A stretch of DNA of 64,000 nt from Toxonevra muliebris (lineage: Eukaryota; Arthropoda; Insecta; Diptera; Pallopteridae), in the NCBI GenBank assembly GCA_963691655.1, contig OY829326.1, forward strand, positions 109,093,388 to 109,157,387, in the 5' to 3' direction. Positions 23,562 through 34,030 of this stretch are shown one piece after another; within the stretch, counting starts at the first letter, position 1; the number at the start of each line of letters is the position of its first letter. The translations under genes were made by a program, and so were the position numbers. The notes beneath the pieces are model-generated. The model made no database searches and was not told the DNA's origin. It was given only the letters and a program-made list of their open reading frames with translations.

Positions 23562-25280
23562 TATTCAAGTAAACATGTTTCTATGCAAACAAATCACAAC
23601 TTTCTGAGTTGTCGACTTTAAGAGCAATTTACTAATATAAAAATATCAAGTTATCTTGAGAGAAAATTGATACAACTACACCTTCTATTGATTCGTTCAG
23701 GTCCGAAAAGAAACCACTTTCATCTACATAAAATGCGTTTATTGTTGCTGTGTTGTTGTTTCATCGGTAATAGCCACATATTGAATCTTATGCTGCTATA
23801 GACACGTGCTGCTCTTTGCATTAAATAACGCAAACAAAAATTGTTGTGTTCATTTCTCCCTTTTATTACTTTTCTCTCGTTTTTTCTATTGTTGATTTGT
23901 GCTTACCTTAAAGTGAATGCGACTTTTGTTTTTCTTTGCACACTGTATGTTTTCAAATATTGTATGCATACGTATTTGTAATCAAAAGATAGTCAAATAT
24001 GTCACTTACTTACTTCACCCTAAATAATTTCACTTAAAACAAAACCAGAAACAAAAATATTAAAAATTGATTAAAATTCAATTGTAAACTAATATTGAAC
24101 TAATTGCCGCTTATAAAAAACTTGTCTAAAGCGTTCAAATAGAAAAAGGCACTTCAAATGCTTTATTGTTTTCTACCACCTGCTCATTTAAATGAAAAAA
24201 AAACCTCACTGAAATTCTTCAAATAAAAATCTATTGCAAATAATTATATAAATACAAATGTAATATAAAAAAGTGTAGAAGAGAAAAGCTGTTTAAACAA
24301 TATATAGAAAAATAGCAATAATAAAAGTTGAAGTTATAAAACTGAAAACATAAATGTAAAACTAAAAATAAAATATACACAAACATACATATATTAAAAG
24401 ATTTATTAACAATGAATATGCAAATTATATTAAATAAAAAAATTACTTGAATAAAATAAACAAAAAGCACAAATATTGAAAAAAAATTATTTACTTACTT
24501 TTTATTGTACATAAAACAACAGAACTAAAATAAATTTATATATGGAAAAAAATATTCAAAAATGTAAAAGGAAAAACTCTAATTTCAGCTAACAAAACAA
24601 AAACTACATAATTAAGTTAAAAGAAAAAAATTGTAAACTTCTTTTTTCATGCAAGCTAAAGTCAATTCTAATGTTTATTATATACTTGTACTATAATATT
24701 TAACTACAAAAATAACAATAACAACAAACTACAAAAAAAAAAAAAAAATTCAACTTGAAACCAAAACACAAAAAATTTAATATCTTTCTAAAAAGCAATA
24801 TTTTACATTATAAATAAAAAAAAAAACAAAAAAACTTGGATATTTGAAAGCAACAATTGCAAATAAAATTTAGTGATAAATTAAAAAATTAAAAACAAAA
24901 TTTGCAAAAAATTTGACTTATCAAAAATGAGTAAGTAAATATAAAAAAAAGCAAAGAAATATTATATGAAGCAATGTTAAAAACAAAATAATAAACATTA
25001 ATGCAAATATATAATTACAAACATACATTTTCTTTTATTTTTTAATTTCTTTTTTATAATAATGATTTCCTTGTTATATTTCAAAAAAAGAAATTACTTA
25101 TAATTCAAATAAACATATAAAAAGCAAAAGCAATAAAATGTTCTTTTATTTGGAATAAAAATAAAGTAAGTATCTTTAAATTATTTTTATGATATTGGCT
25201 ATAAATAAATTTTAATTTTTTTTTATTTTCAACTTAATTTGTTTTTAATTTCAACAGTTTTGAATTGTTAGTTTGAAATA
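23562..25280. other. AT-rich intergenic DNA
   Basis: Mostly A/T with long A runs (about 24736-24750, 24817-24830). No gene, tRNA or element is recognised. ORFs are short and composition-driven. Confidence 0.5.
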
Positions 25281-25339
25281 TGGAGACTAAAATATACATG
25301 CAAATATCGCCCGTTTGTGGAGAATATATTACTTTTACC

Positions 25340-26200
25340 CTGAACAAAAACGCTTCTGAGGAACGTTGCCGTCTTTGCAGAAACCAAAACCGTTTTCTGC
25401 AAAAGATTAACAATTTTATGATAAACTAAAGTTCGTTCACGATAAAATTAAGGCAATTTTCTTTTCTGGCAAATGAAAAAAACGTTTCTGCTAAACGAAA
25501 GTCCACAAATCTCTTCTCTTTTTGTTTTCGTTTTCCTCTCATCTCGCTCTCGTCTCAAAAAGAAGCAGCAGCGACGCTTACATTCAAACTCCACACAACA
25601 ACAAATCAACACAACATAACGGGAAGTATCATTTGTCAACGCATTATTGAAGAAATTATTTCATCACATTTCTTTTTGTCTATAAAAAAGTGCGTGGTGC
25701 TTATAAAAAACTAATAAAAGTGTGTGATTTATAATAAATAATACAAAAATTGTAATAATATAATTTTATGTAAATTTCATACACATTTTCCAGTTTTTAA
25801 TCAGAAAATTTTATTTAAACACAAACCACAATAAAATGCCAATGTATATATGAAAATTGTTTTTGCTTTCATTTTAATATTTTTCAGGGAAATATTGCAT
25901 TTTATTGCAAACGTTTTTAGTTCATCGTAAAAGAATTGAACCATTTATGATGAATAAATCTTCGTTCATGGCAACCGAATAGAAACGTTTGTGGAAAACG
26001 TTTTTCGGTTATTGTGAAAGAATTGAACCTTTTATGATAAATAAATCTTCGTTCATGACAACCGAATACAGTCGTTTATGATAAATAAATGTTCGTTCAT
26101 CAGGAAAACATTCCATGAACGAAGTTCGTTTAGTGAAAATTTCGTTTCTGAGAAACGAATTTTTTCTTTGCGTGTATTAAGTGAGCGGAGACGGCAACAG
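25340..26200. mobile_element. Possible non-autonomous element with inverted GACGGCAAC ends and 88-bp internal repeats
   Basis: GTTGCCGTCTTTGC near 25366 is opposed by GGAGACGGCAAC near 26190. Between them two copies of a roughly 75-base unit start at 25910 and 25998 (period 88). They share AAAGAATTGAACC and AAATCTTCGTTCATG, and a third partial copy begins near 26072. GTTCGTTTAG/CTAAACGAA words occur near both ends. No ORF encodes a recognisable protein. Confidence 0.5.
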
Positions 26201-27109
26201 TGACTAAGTGAGTGAGGGAATAGATGCTTCTTTTTTTTTTGTATATAATAAATTTAATAAGTATTTGGTTAATTCTCACATTTCCATGGGCACCAATTCA
26301 ACTCTTTTAATGTGCAAAATAGTAATCGCTCTTGTTGGGCTCCTGTATTAAATTGAGCAGCAAAGTCTGCTTGATGCAAAACTAGAGGTGTAAAATTGTG
26401 GACCAACCTCTCTTTTTTGGGACTGTTTTTTTTTTTTTTTTATAGATAAAATTTATAATTTCTCTTTTCGTTGAAAAATGTTTTTTTCACTGAAATATTG
26501 TTTTTTTTTTTTTATAACTTGCTTATCATATTATTTTTTCACCATCAGTTGGTGGATGTAGAAGCGGAAGAAGAAACACAGTTAATTTTCACCGGCTCTC
26601 GGAGTTTCATTAATAATAATAAACAACAGAAATAAAAAAAAAAAAAAAACTTGGTGTGTGGCAGAGCTGTAAAAGATTGCAATCATTTCCAGCTACATTC
26701 ATTGAATTCATTGCAAATGAATTACGTTTTCTGATTACAGTCATTGATTTTATATGGGGCTTATGACTTTAAAAAATTAAGTTACAAGTATTTTTGAAGT
26801 CAATGACTGCAGGAAATATCTTCTAGAACTTCAATACTGTACTGCAATATTGTCATACATTGCAATATTTCAATATGGAATGAAATATTTTGAATAATTC
26901 TGCAGCAGCATTTTAAAATATAATATTGTATAGCAATATTCCATTTTTTTAAATAAATATTTTCCAAAAGTATCGAGTATCCAATACTGATCCTTTTTTC
27001 CGATAGCAAGTAAAATACTTATGTCATAGCATTGAGTAAAAAAAGTACTTGAATAGAATGAAGAGTATCGAGTTTTTACTTGTATTTATTTGTATCGAAT
27101 CATCACTAC
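26201..27109. other. AT-rich intergenic DNA
   Basis: T runs at 26428-26441 and 26502-26512 and an A run near 26635-26649. A CAGAGCTGTAAAAG word near 26664 resembles the GAGGTGTAAAAG start seen at 28986 and could be a hAT-type MITE end, but no partner end was found. Confidence 0.4.
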
Positions 27110-27570
27110 TCTGAACGAGGTAGCCACGGCATTCAACTTGCGCCTGATATGGGTGTAAGGTTGATGATCTGACCAGGTTTGGCACGACTCTCATGCTTCA
27201 TTGATAGACAGTTATGGCTTACGCCAAACTCACCAAAGCACTCAAAAACTTGGACCGAGTCCACATAAGCGGGGTAATCTCTATTTTCATTGAACAATGA
27301 TTCATTGGTAATCATGCCCGTAGACTAGGCCTACCCTACAACGACTACTGCAGAAGCTGCAGAAAGGGAGAGGACGACGAAGCAATCATCCGCAGACAAA
27401 GACTCACTGAACTTGCATACTTTGAAATTGGGGACTTACTACGCTACATAGAAAGCACAAAATGGTTTGACTTGGAGGGATCGAAAGGCAATTATTCTCC
27501 CTCGGGTATCACAATGGACCATTAGGTCTCAGTGTGCTAATTTTTGAGCAGCCCTACAACCTAACATAAC
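27110..27570 (+). pseudogene. LINE family A relic, ORF2 C-terminus and 3' tail
   Basis: Fragmentary plus-strand translation gives an RLIWV-like RNase H piece (about 27140), then DYCRSCRKGEDDEAII (Cys-His end) and RYIESTKWFDLEG. The tail follows: GGTATCACAATGGACC ... CAACCTAACATAACC. The same ORF end plus tail arrangement occurs at 61.6 kb. Frameshifts and missing blocks make it dead. Confidence 0.65.
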
Positions 27571-27579
27571 CTTATCTTG

Positions 27580-28436
27580 AATGGGGACAACAATCATAGC
27601 CAATTGTTGAATGCATTTAAAAAAAAAAAAAAAATAGAAAATCGAGGGTTCTACAAATTTTCAGTGTAATATGAGACGCTTTGAAATGGTTTACATAAAA
27701 ACAATTAACAAGTAATTAAAAAGTAGCGACTTGAGTAATGAAATAATGTAAGATTATTTTATTTGAAGTTATATATAAACAGGTTAATGAACAAATGTTT
27801 CATCACAACAACAATGTATATAGGGACTGGCAAATCAGACGGCCGTTTCGGAATCCGCCACAATTCCTCATCAGTGATCTTAGTGATAGTTCTTAATCTT
27901 CCAATATCCTATATAAGCTACTAATATTTGAACTCATAACCCAGAATTACGGATTTGATTCCAAATATCTTCACTGAATAGAGATATTGAAAGAAACTAC
28001 CACTACCGTTCTATACACTTATGTTGTTGTTTTTTTCCTATTGTAGCTAGTCTGCATAACTGTTCGTTATTTGAAAGTCTAGTACATGAGAGAGTGTGTG
28101 TGTTTGTGAGAAAATGATTCTAGGTGTCATTTTTTCTGAACGATCCCCATTCGATTAAGTAAGATTATTTTGTTGAATAGGAATAATAAACAATTAAAGT
28201 TACCGGCTTTGGATGATTTTCCGCCGCAGTCAATACATGTCTCTCTTCCCATTGTTGAAGTTCAATTTCTATTTGTTGGAGTTTAATTTCTACTTGAAGA
28301 ATTTTTACTTTGTTATTAATAATATAATGTTTTCTACATTAATATTTTCTTTGTCAATTGTGTAGAAAATAAAACTTTCACTTCCAAATATTTTCTCACA
28401 GAATACACTACATAATAAATAATCACTGCGCCAATA
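27580..28436. other. Non-coding; may include a decayed copia-like 5' LTR
   Basis: The sequence ends against a tRNA-iMet-like primer site at 28437. If that site is real, the 5' LTR should lie here. A TGTTGT start near 28024 is a candidate, but no second LTR was found to prove it. Confidence 0.3.
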
Positions 28437-28450
28437 GCTTATGGGCCCAG
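28437..28450 (+). other. Primer-binding-site-like sequence, tRNA-iMet internal type
   Basis: GCTTATGGGCCCAG differs by one base from the GGTTATGGGCCCAG site by which copia uses a half-molecule of initiator tRNA-Met. It lies directly at the start of a copia-type gag reading frame, which supports the assignment. Confidence 0.5.
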
Positions 28451-28686
28451 AGCACGATATTAAATCTGTTTTTGTAAAACTTAATCGGCAAAATTATTTA
28501 ATCTGGAAAAATAAAGCAGAATACGTCTCACTCAAAAAAGATACATGGTGTGTAATTCGTGACGAGCAACCAGCTCAGCCAGACGAAAAATGGAAGAGGA
28601 ACGACGAAGAAGCGAGAGCGTCGATATATCTTATGATTGAACAACAAACGTGGTTCGCATGCAATAGAAAATTGATGTATGAATAG
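28441..28686 (+). pseudogene. copia-like Gag N-terminal fragment (81 aa)
   Basis: The ORF contains KLNRQNYLIWKNKAEYVSL, then DTWCVI, DEKWKRNDEEARASIYLMIE. This is the spaced pattern of Ty1/copia gag-polypeptides (KLNxxNYxxWK, LWxVI, WxxxDxxARxxI). It stops after 81 residues, whereas a full Gag is several hundred long. No nucleocapsid knuckle, protease, integrase or RT follows. The ATG overlaps the primer-site-like sequence, so the true start may be a later codon. Confidence 0.7.
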
Positions 28687-28689
28687 TTC

Positions 28690-30665
28690 ACCTAAATGGC
28701 TAGCAATTTTATCTCTATCCATATGCGTCCCACGTTTTTCGTTTTAAATCATACAAGTATTTTCGTCCTACTAAAATTCACAGTTACAAATTTTCAAGAC
28801 AATCTGTATGGTATAAGGAATCTATATGTGGTTGTGAATCTGTATGGGGTTAGGAGAAATTATTTTATACTTTTTAGTCCATTTTAAAAACGTGGTATAT
28901 TAAAAATATTTTTTATTTAAATTATTATTTTTTACTTTTTAGTCTTGTGTGTGTGAAATTTTGCAATCGATTTTAAATAAAGACCAGAGGTGTAAAAGAA
29001 TGCATTCAATTTAATTGCAATACCTTGAGGTCATGGTTAATAACCGACAATTTGCACTAAATTGGAGTGACTTGAAGTCAATTGAGGTTTTGAAGTCACT
29101 TGAACTCAATTGGAATTCGAAATTGTTGACACATTGAATCAAAACCAATTGTCTAAGCAATGTCACAATTAATTATTGGACTCGTGCAAGATCATTTTCC
29201 CCAGATTCATTAAATATAACAGAATTCGAATTATATCTTCTCACATAAATGGGTACTCATAAATACTGTTTTTACATTGCACCTTGTTGTGATTCTACAT
29301 TTTGAAACAGAAATGAAATAAAGACATATGCCAAATACATAGTAAGAAGAAGATTTGTTGTTATGGATGTAAAAAGTTCTAATATTTTAGCTAAATATAC
29401 TTATTTACATACATATATTTAGGTACAATGTTGAAAATAGTGATAATATTTTTTCGCATTTTGATTTCATGAAATCAGTAGAAAAAGATTTAAAAGTTCT
29501 TATATAAAATTCATAAAATCAAAACAAAACGTTTACATATTTGTATATAAAGAATATATAAATACTGTAAATGTTGAAAGTTATTTGCTAAAAGAAATGT
29601 TAAATATTTATTTCATCAAACACGTCAAACTCATCCATTCATACATTTTTGTCTGCTGGATGTGTTGTCAACCGTCGCTGTCACACCATCGGATTGCACC
29701 TCGCTGCTGTTTCTACGATTTTTTGTTTCGATTCCAGCAAGAGCAAATTGCGATCTTTTTGCAATCTATACATTTTGTAAGCGGAACAAAACGAAAAGAA
29801 AAGTTCGTTATAGTTTGTTTTTGTTCTCTCTCTCATTTGTCTTTAAATTTGTGTATGTATACACATATACATATATTCTACTCCCGCTAAAGCAATGATT
29901 TTAACAACGATGAATTCAATGCTTTGATCTATGAAAAAAATGGAAAAATTTTCGATGCTTATATTTTAAATATTATTATATTTATATATATTTTAGATAT
30001 TTCATATTGCATTGTCTTCCAGTTCTGAACTATATTTTCAATTTCAAGTCTCTAGCTCATCGGGAAGTTAGTTTAAAATCGATTGCAAAATTTGTACTGA
30101 ACAGACTGACAGACAGACAGACAGACTGACACCATTGAAAGCGAGTTGATATAAACGTGGTAAAAAACAAGATCGCACGCAATCGCTATACAGTTTTTTT
30201 CAGAGCGCTTGACGTAAGGTTTACGTTCAGTCGATAAAGTAGTTTACATGTGGAAGAGAGTGCCCCATATTACCCGCTGTCTCATATTACCCGGACTTAC
30301 CCTAATTAGTTGAATGACGTAGAAGAGCAAAAAAGAGAGGACTACGATCTTGTAAGAGAGGAAAGGGGAAGTGGCAATATAGAAAATATAGAAAATTGAT
30401 CTGAATTGTTCATAATACAAAATACATCTCCATTTATTTAAAATTGCAAAAGTTTTTATTTAATTTCATTGAGTTCTAATAAACACAAAATTCAATAAAT
30501 ATGGGCATTCATAAAAAAGTTATATGCTAAATTTAAACGCAGACATACCATCATTTAAATTTGATTTCGTAGATTTCTCTCTCATGGCACGATCGTTAGC
30601 TATATTTTGCTTTTAGATATAAATTTTCATTAATCAATCATTAATCGGGTAATATTTTTATGCAC
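28690..30665. other. Intergenic DNA with microsatellite, no gene seen
   Basis: Contains a GACA-type microsatellite (about 30108-30131) and two CATATTACCCG words near 30270-30295. A stretch from 28984 opens with AGAGGTGTAAAAG and has AAGTCA/TTGA repeats, perhaps an old hAT-type MITE. The ORF at 29585-29890 is not recognisable. Confidence 0.4.
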
Positions 30666-30675
30666 TTATATCTTA

Positions 30676-30976
30676 GGTTGGAGTGGCTGTCGAGAGACAC
30701 ACTTAGGCCTGAACGGCCCATTGTGATACCACATAGTTGGACTTACAGTTTAACGCTGATTCCGAACGGCGGTGTGGCAATTTTTTTATCGGCTTGGTGG
30801 TTTTGCCATTACCAACCAATGTGTTTACTTGTACACTTTCTTATAATTCTCATACACTTCATATTGATAGTGAATATAAGAAAGTAATGAAAATTAACCA
30901 CCAGACGAAGACGGGAATCGAACCCGAACCTCCCAGATGAAAGTCTAGTGCACTATCCACTAGGCTATCGAGGTCG
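30676..30976 (-). mobile_element. SINE family A, copy 2 (best preserved, 301 bp)
   Basis: Flanked by a perfect 10-bp duplication TTATATCTTA (30666-30675 and 30977-30986), which fixes both ends. On the minus strand it starts CGACCTCGATAGCCTAGTGG, with A-box-like and B-box-like (GGTTCGATTCCC) motifs. The anticodon-arm equivalent reads GACTTTCATC, as in tRNA-Glu. The 3' end reads TGTGGTATCACAATGGGCC, GGCCTAAGTGTG, ... GCCACTCCAACC. It is transcribed by pol III if active and mobilised by LINE proteins acting on the shared tail. Confidence 0.92.
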
Positions 30977-30986
30977 TTATATCTTA

Positions 30987-32480
30987 CTAATAATGCACAT
31001 CGATATGTAAACGCCCAAATACAATATCTCATATGACGCGATCAGAGGAAAAGTGAAGCATAAAATTTACTAGAGGAAAGTAGACTTCGTTTTTGTCATA
31101 AAGCCAAAACGAGGTCTCGTTCTGCTTTGCCTCGCCAAAAGCACATTTGAAACATGTCATCTTTTATTTATTTAATTTTTTTTTTTGCAATGTTCTCCAT
31201 ATTTGACCCAACATTTCTCATTAAAAATTCAATCCTTTTTTCTATTTCCTTTATGTAAAAATTATAACACTACATGTAACGTTAACGTCCTGTTGAGTAT
31301 TTCTGTATAAGGAGTATACAATATCTCCTTTTAAAATACAAAACTCAGAAATCACATTTTTCATATTTGCATAGTATGCACAAATCATAGCTTTGTGCAT
31401 ACACTAAAAAAATAGAATGTGTGAAAAAAAGAGATATCACGTTAAATTCACAGGCAACATGCATATCTCATATACACACACACATATATATCTATAAAAA
31501 GAGTGATTTTTGTCTTACCAGCAACATCCCTGTGAATTCTACTCATGCAAATTGCATTTTTTATGTTGCACTAAAAATTGTGTGCATTTTGGTACCTACC
31601 GCCGAGCATACTTATTTTGCCATAGGGTTGTAAAATGAAATTTTGTTCACAATGTGTGCCATTTTTTTGTTTGCAATAAAAATGTGAAGTGTGACTACGC
31701 CGGAAGATTAGGTGCAAATGAATGTCACTACCATTTTTTCGCAGAGATTTGGCAATGTTTTTGTTTTGCTGTTTTTTTTTTTACATTTTTTAAAGAGATT
31801 TTACAATGTTTTTTTTTTAGTGTGTTAAAAATCATGTTTGCAAATTCCAGGTATAAAAAATAAAATTAAAGTTTAATTGTTTGCTTGGAAAGTTAATAGC
31901 TGAAGTTTAGCTGTTTTTTGTGTGCATCTATTAAATTTTATATGTATGAACAGTAGCGCTTTGGAATAAACCTTCCCCTCCCCACTCTCAGGTCTCCTAA
32001 TGGCTGCATATATAAATTGTAACCTGACTGTTGTGGAGTCATAAAACTATTTATTTTTTGAAAACCGCATTGCATGCTTTTTCTAGGAAACACAATTCAG
32101 TTAGTACGAGGGTATGTAGAAAAACTTGAATTGTGGGGCACGAAATTTTATGACAATTAGTTATACTAATCAATTAAATGAAAATATCTTCTCTTTTGGA
32201 AAAGTACAATGAATCCAGTAATTTATTTTTTTTTAATATTTAAATATTTCTAATAACAATGACATTGATATTTAGTATTTAGTATAGATTTTAGTATTAC
32301 AGTAGCTTTATAACAAAGCAATAACATTTTAACTTTCTCTAACTTCTGCTCTCATTTTTAACATGGCGGCATGTTTCGAAGTAAACAATACCAATATTAC
32401 TTAAAAATTAACATTTATTTTTAAAAAAACTACTCAGGTAACAAATCACAATAGCTTGATTGACATGGGCAATATTAGTA
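30987..32480. other. Intergenic DNA, nothing recognised
   Basis: AT-rich with CA repeats near 31473-31486 and T runs. Short ORFs (31421-31633, 31654-31863) have no recognisable similarity. Confidence 0.45.
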
Positions 32481-32484
32481 TCCG

Positions 32485-34030
32485 TTCCAAGGGGGTGTAC
32501 TCTCTCCACTGCTGTGGTGTCTGCTGGTTGACTCTCTGCTTGTTTCCCTAAATGAGTCGGGTATCTACACACAGGCCGATGACGTTGCCTGCTTAATCAC
32601 GGGCCAATCGGTCGGGTATGTTTGTAGGAAAGGCCAAACTGGCAGCTTTTTGAAAATGTAAGTTTATTTTTGGCAAAACATGGGGCTTATCACCTTATAA
32701 AGTCTTATGGCTTTATAAGGCTATGATTCGACCCATCATCACCTATGCATCCATAGTCTGGTGGAGCAGACTAAATGTTGACAGCGTTAGGAAAGCTCTT
32801 GCCAGACTTCAAAGGACTGTGGCCATTTGCTGTACGGGAGCTTTTCCTACAACACCTGGCCCATCCTTGGATGCATTGCTCAACCCTTGATATTTTTGCT
32901 TACCACCCCTTGATATTTTTGCTAAAAGAGAGGCTGTCAAGGCCATCTGTAGGCTTAAACGGAATAGGTATTGGTATGACACTTGCTGGGATATTGGTGA
33001 CATTGTTGAAGGTACTGATATGGATTTAACACTTCTATCAATGCCATCCGATACAATGCCAACAATTCCAGTTTTAAAACAGCGCTATACAATACAAATT
33101 CCAGAGGCCCAAACTTAGCTTTTGCCGTGAGCTGGGCCGGGAGTTGATTGTAAGCGTATTTTCACTGATGGCTCCAGAACCGAATTCGGTTCGGGTTCTG
33201 GGGTCTTTATTGAAAATGATGGAGTGCACCTTCACTTCTTTCTTGGGTTGTATGCTTCTGTTTTTCAAGCAGAAATTTTTGCAATCATCAAGGCAATGGA
33301 CCATGTTATTGATAATGGTTGGAGAGAAAAGAGTATCTGTGTATTTAGTGATAGTCAGGCTGCGCTTAAATCCTTGCTTAATCCTCTAACCACGTCTAAA
33401 CTGGTTATGCATTGCAAATCCAGGCTTGATTGTGTTTTAAAACACAATAGCCTGCTGTTGATATGGATTCCTGGACACTCAGGAATTTCAGGAAATGAAT
33501 CGGCAGACCATCTGGCCAGAAAGGGTTCGGAAACTGGTTTCCTGGACCCAGAACCTGTACTCTCTTTGTCGTCTACAGCCATCAAAACCACCATTAAGGA
33601 GTGGGTCGACTTGACCCACAATCGTAAATGGGAGGACCTGAGGGGCTTTAGACAGACAAAGACCATGTTACCTGTTATCTCGAAGCGTCTAACAGACTTT
33701 CTGTTATCACTTAACAGAAAGTGTTGTGGGCAGCTGGTGGGATTATATACAGGTCATTTCTCTTGGGTCAAACATTTGCATATCATTGGCCTGGAAGCTA
33801 GTGCCTTCTGTGCATCCTGTGGTTTGGAGGAAGAATGTGAAGAGACGGCGGACCACTTTCTTAGTGTCTGCCCCGCTTTCTGCCAGATCAGAGTAAGCAT
33901 ATTTGGTACTGGAATGTTGGGAGACGAACACCTGAGCTCTCTAACACCGCAGGATCTGCTAAGATTTATTAATAAATCTGGTAGATTTAAAGAATAGCAA
34001 AAGAGAACACAGGATATAGTACAATGTTCT
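32485..34030 (+). pseudogene. RNase H LINE, copy 2 (RT remnant, RNase H and Cys-His end)
   Basis: The 5' part retains RT pieces: GCTLSPLLWCLLVDSLL, a catalytic box reading QADDVAC where the family has (F/Y)ADD, then, after a large deletion, MIRPIITYASIVWW and LARLQRTVAICCTGAFP. From about 33150 one long open frame carries RNase H: IFTDGSRTEFGSG, FQAEIFAI, CVFSDSQAAL, LLIWIPGHSGISGNESADHL, with all acidic residues present. It ends with CASCGLEEECEETADHFLSVC and a stop at 33997. A 23-bp tandem duplication lies at 32884-32923. Homologous to 11610-12461. Confidence 0.88.

Noticed and set aside
28984..29180. hAT-type MITE starting AGAGGTGTAAAAG
   Set aside because: No matching opposite end or 8-bp duplication could be found by eye.
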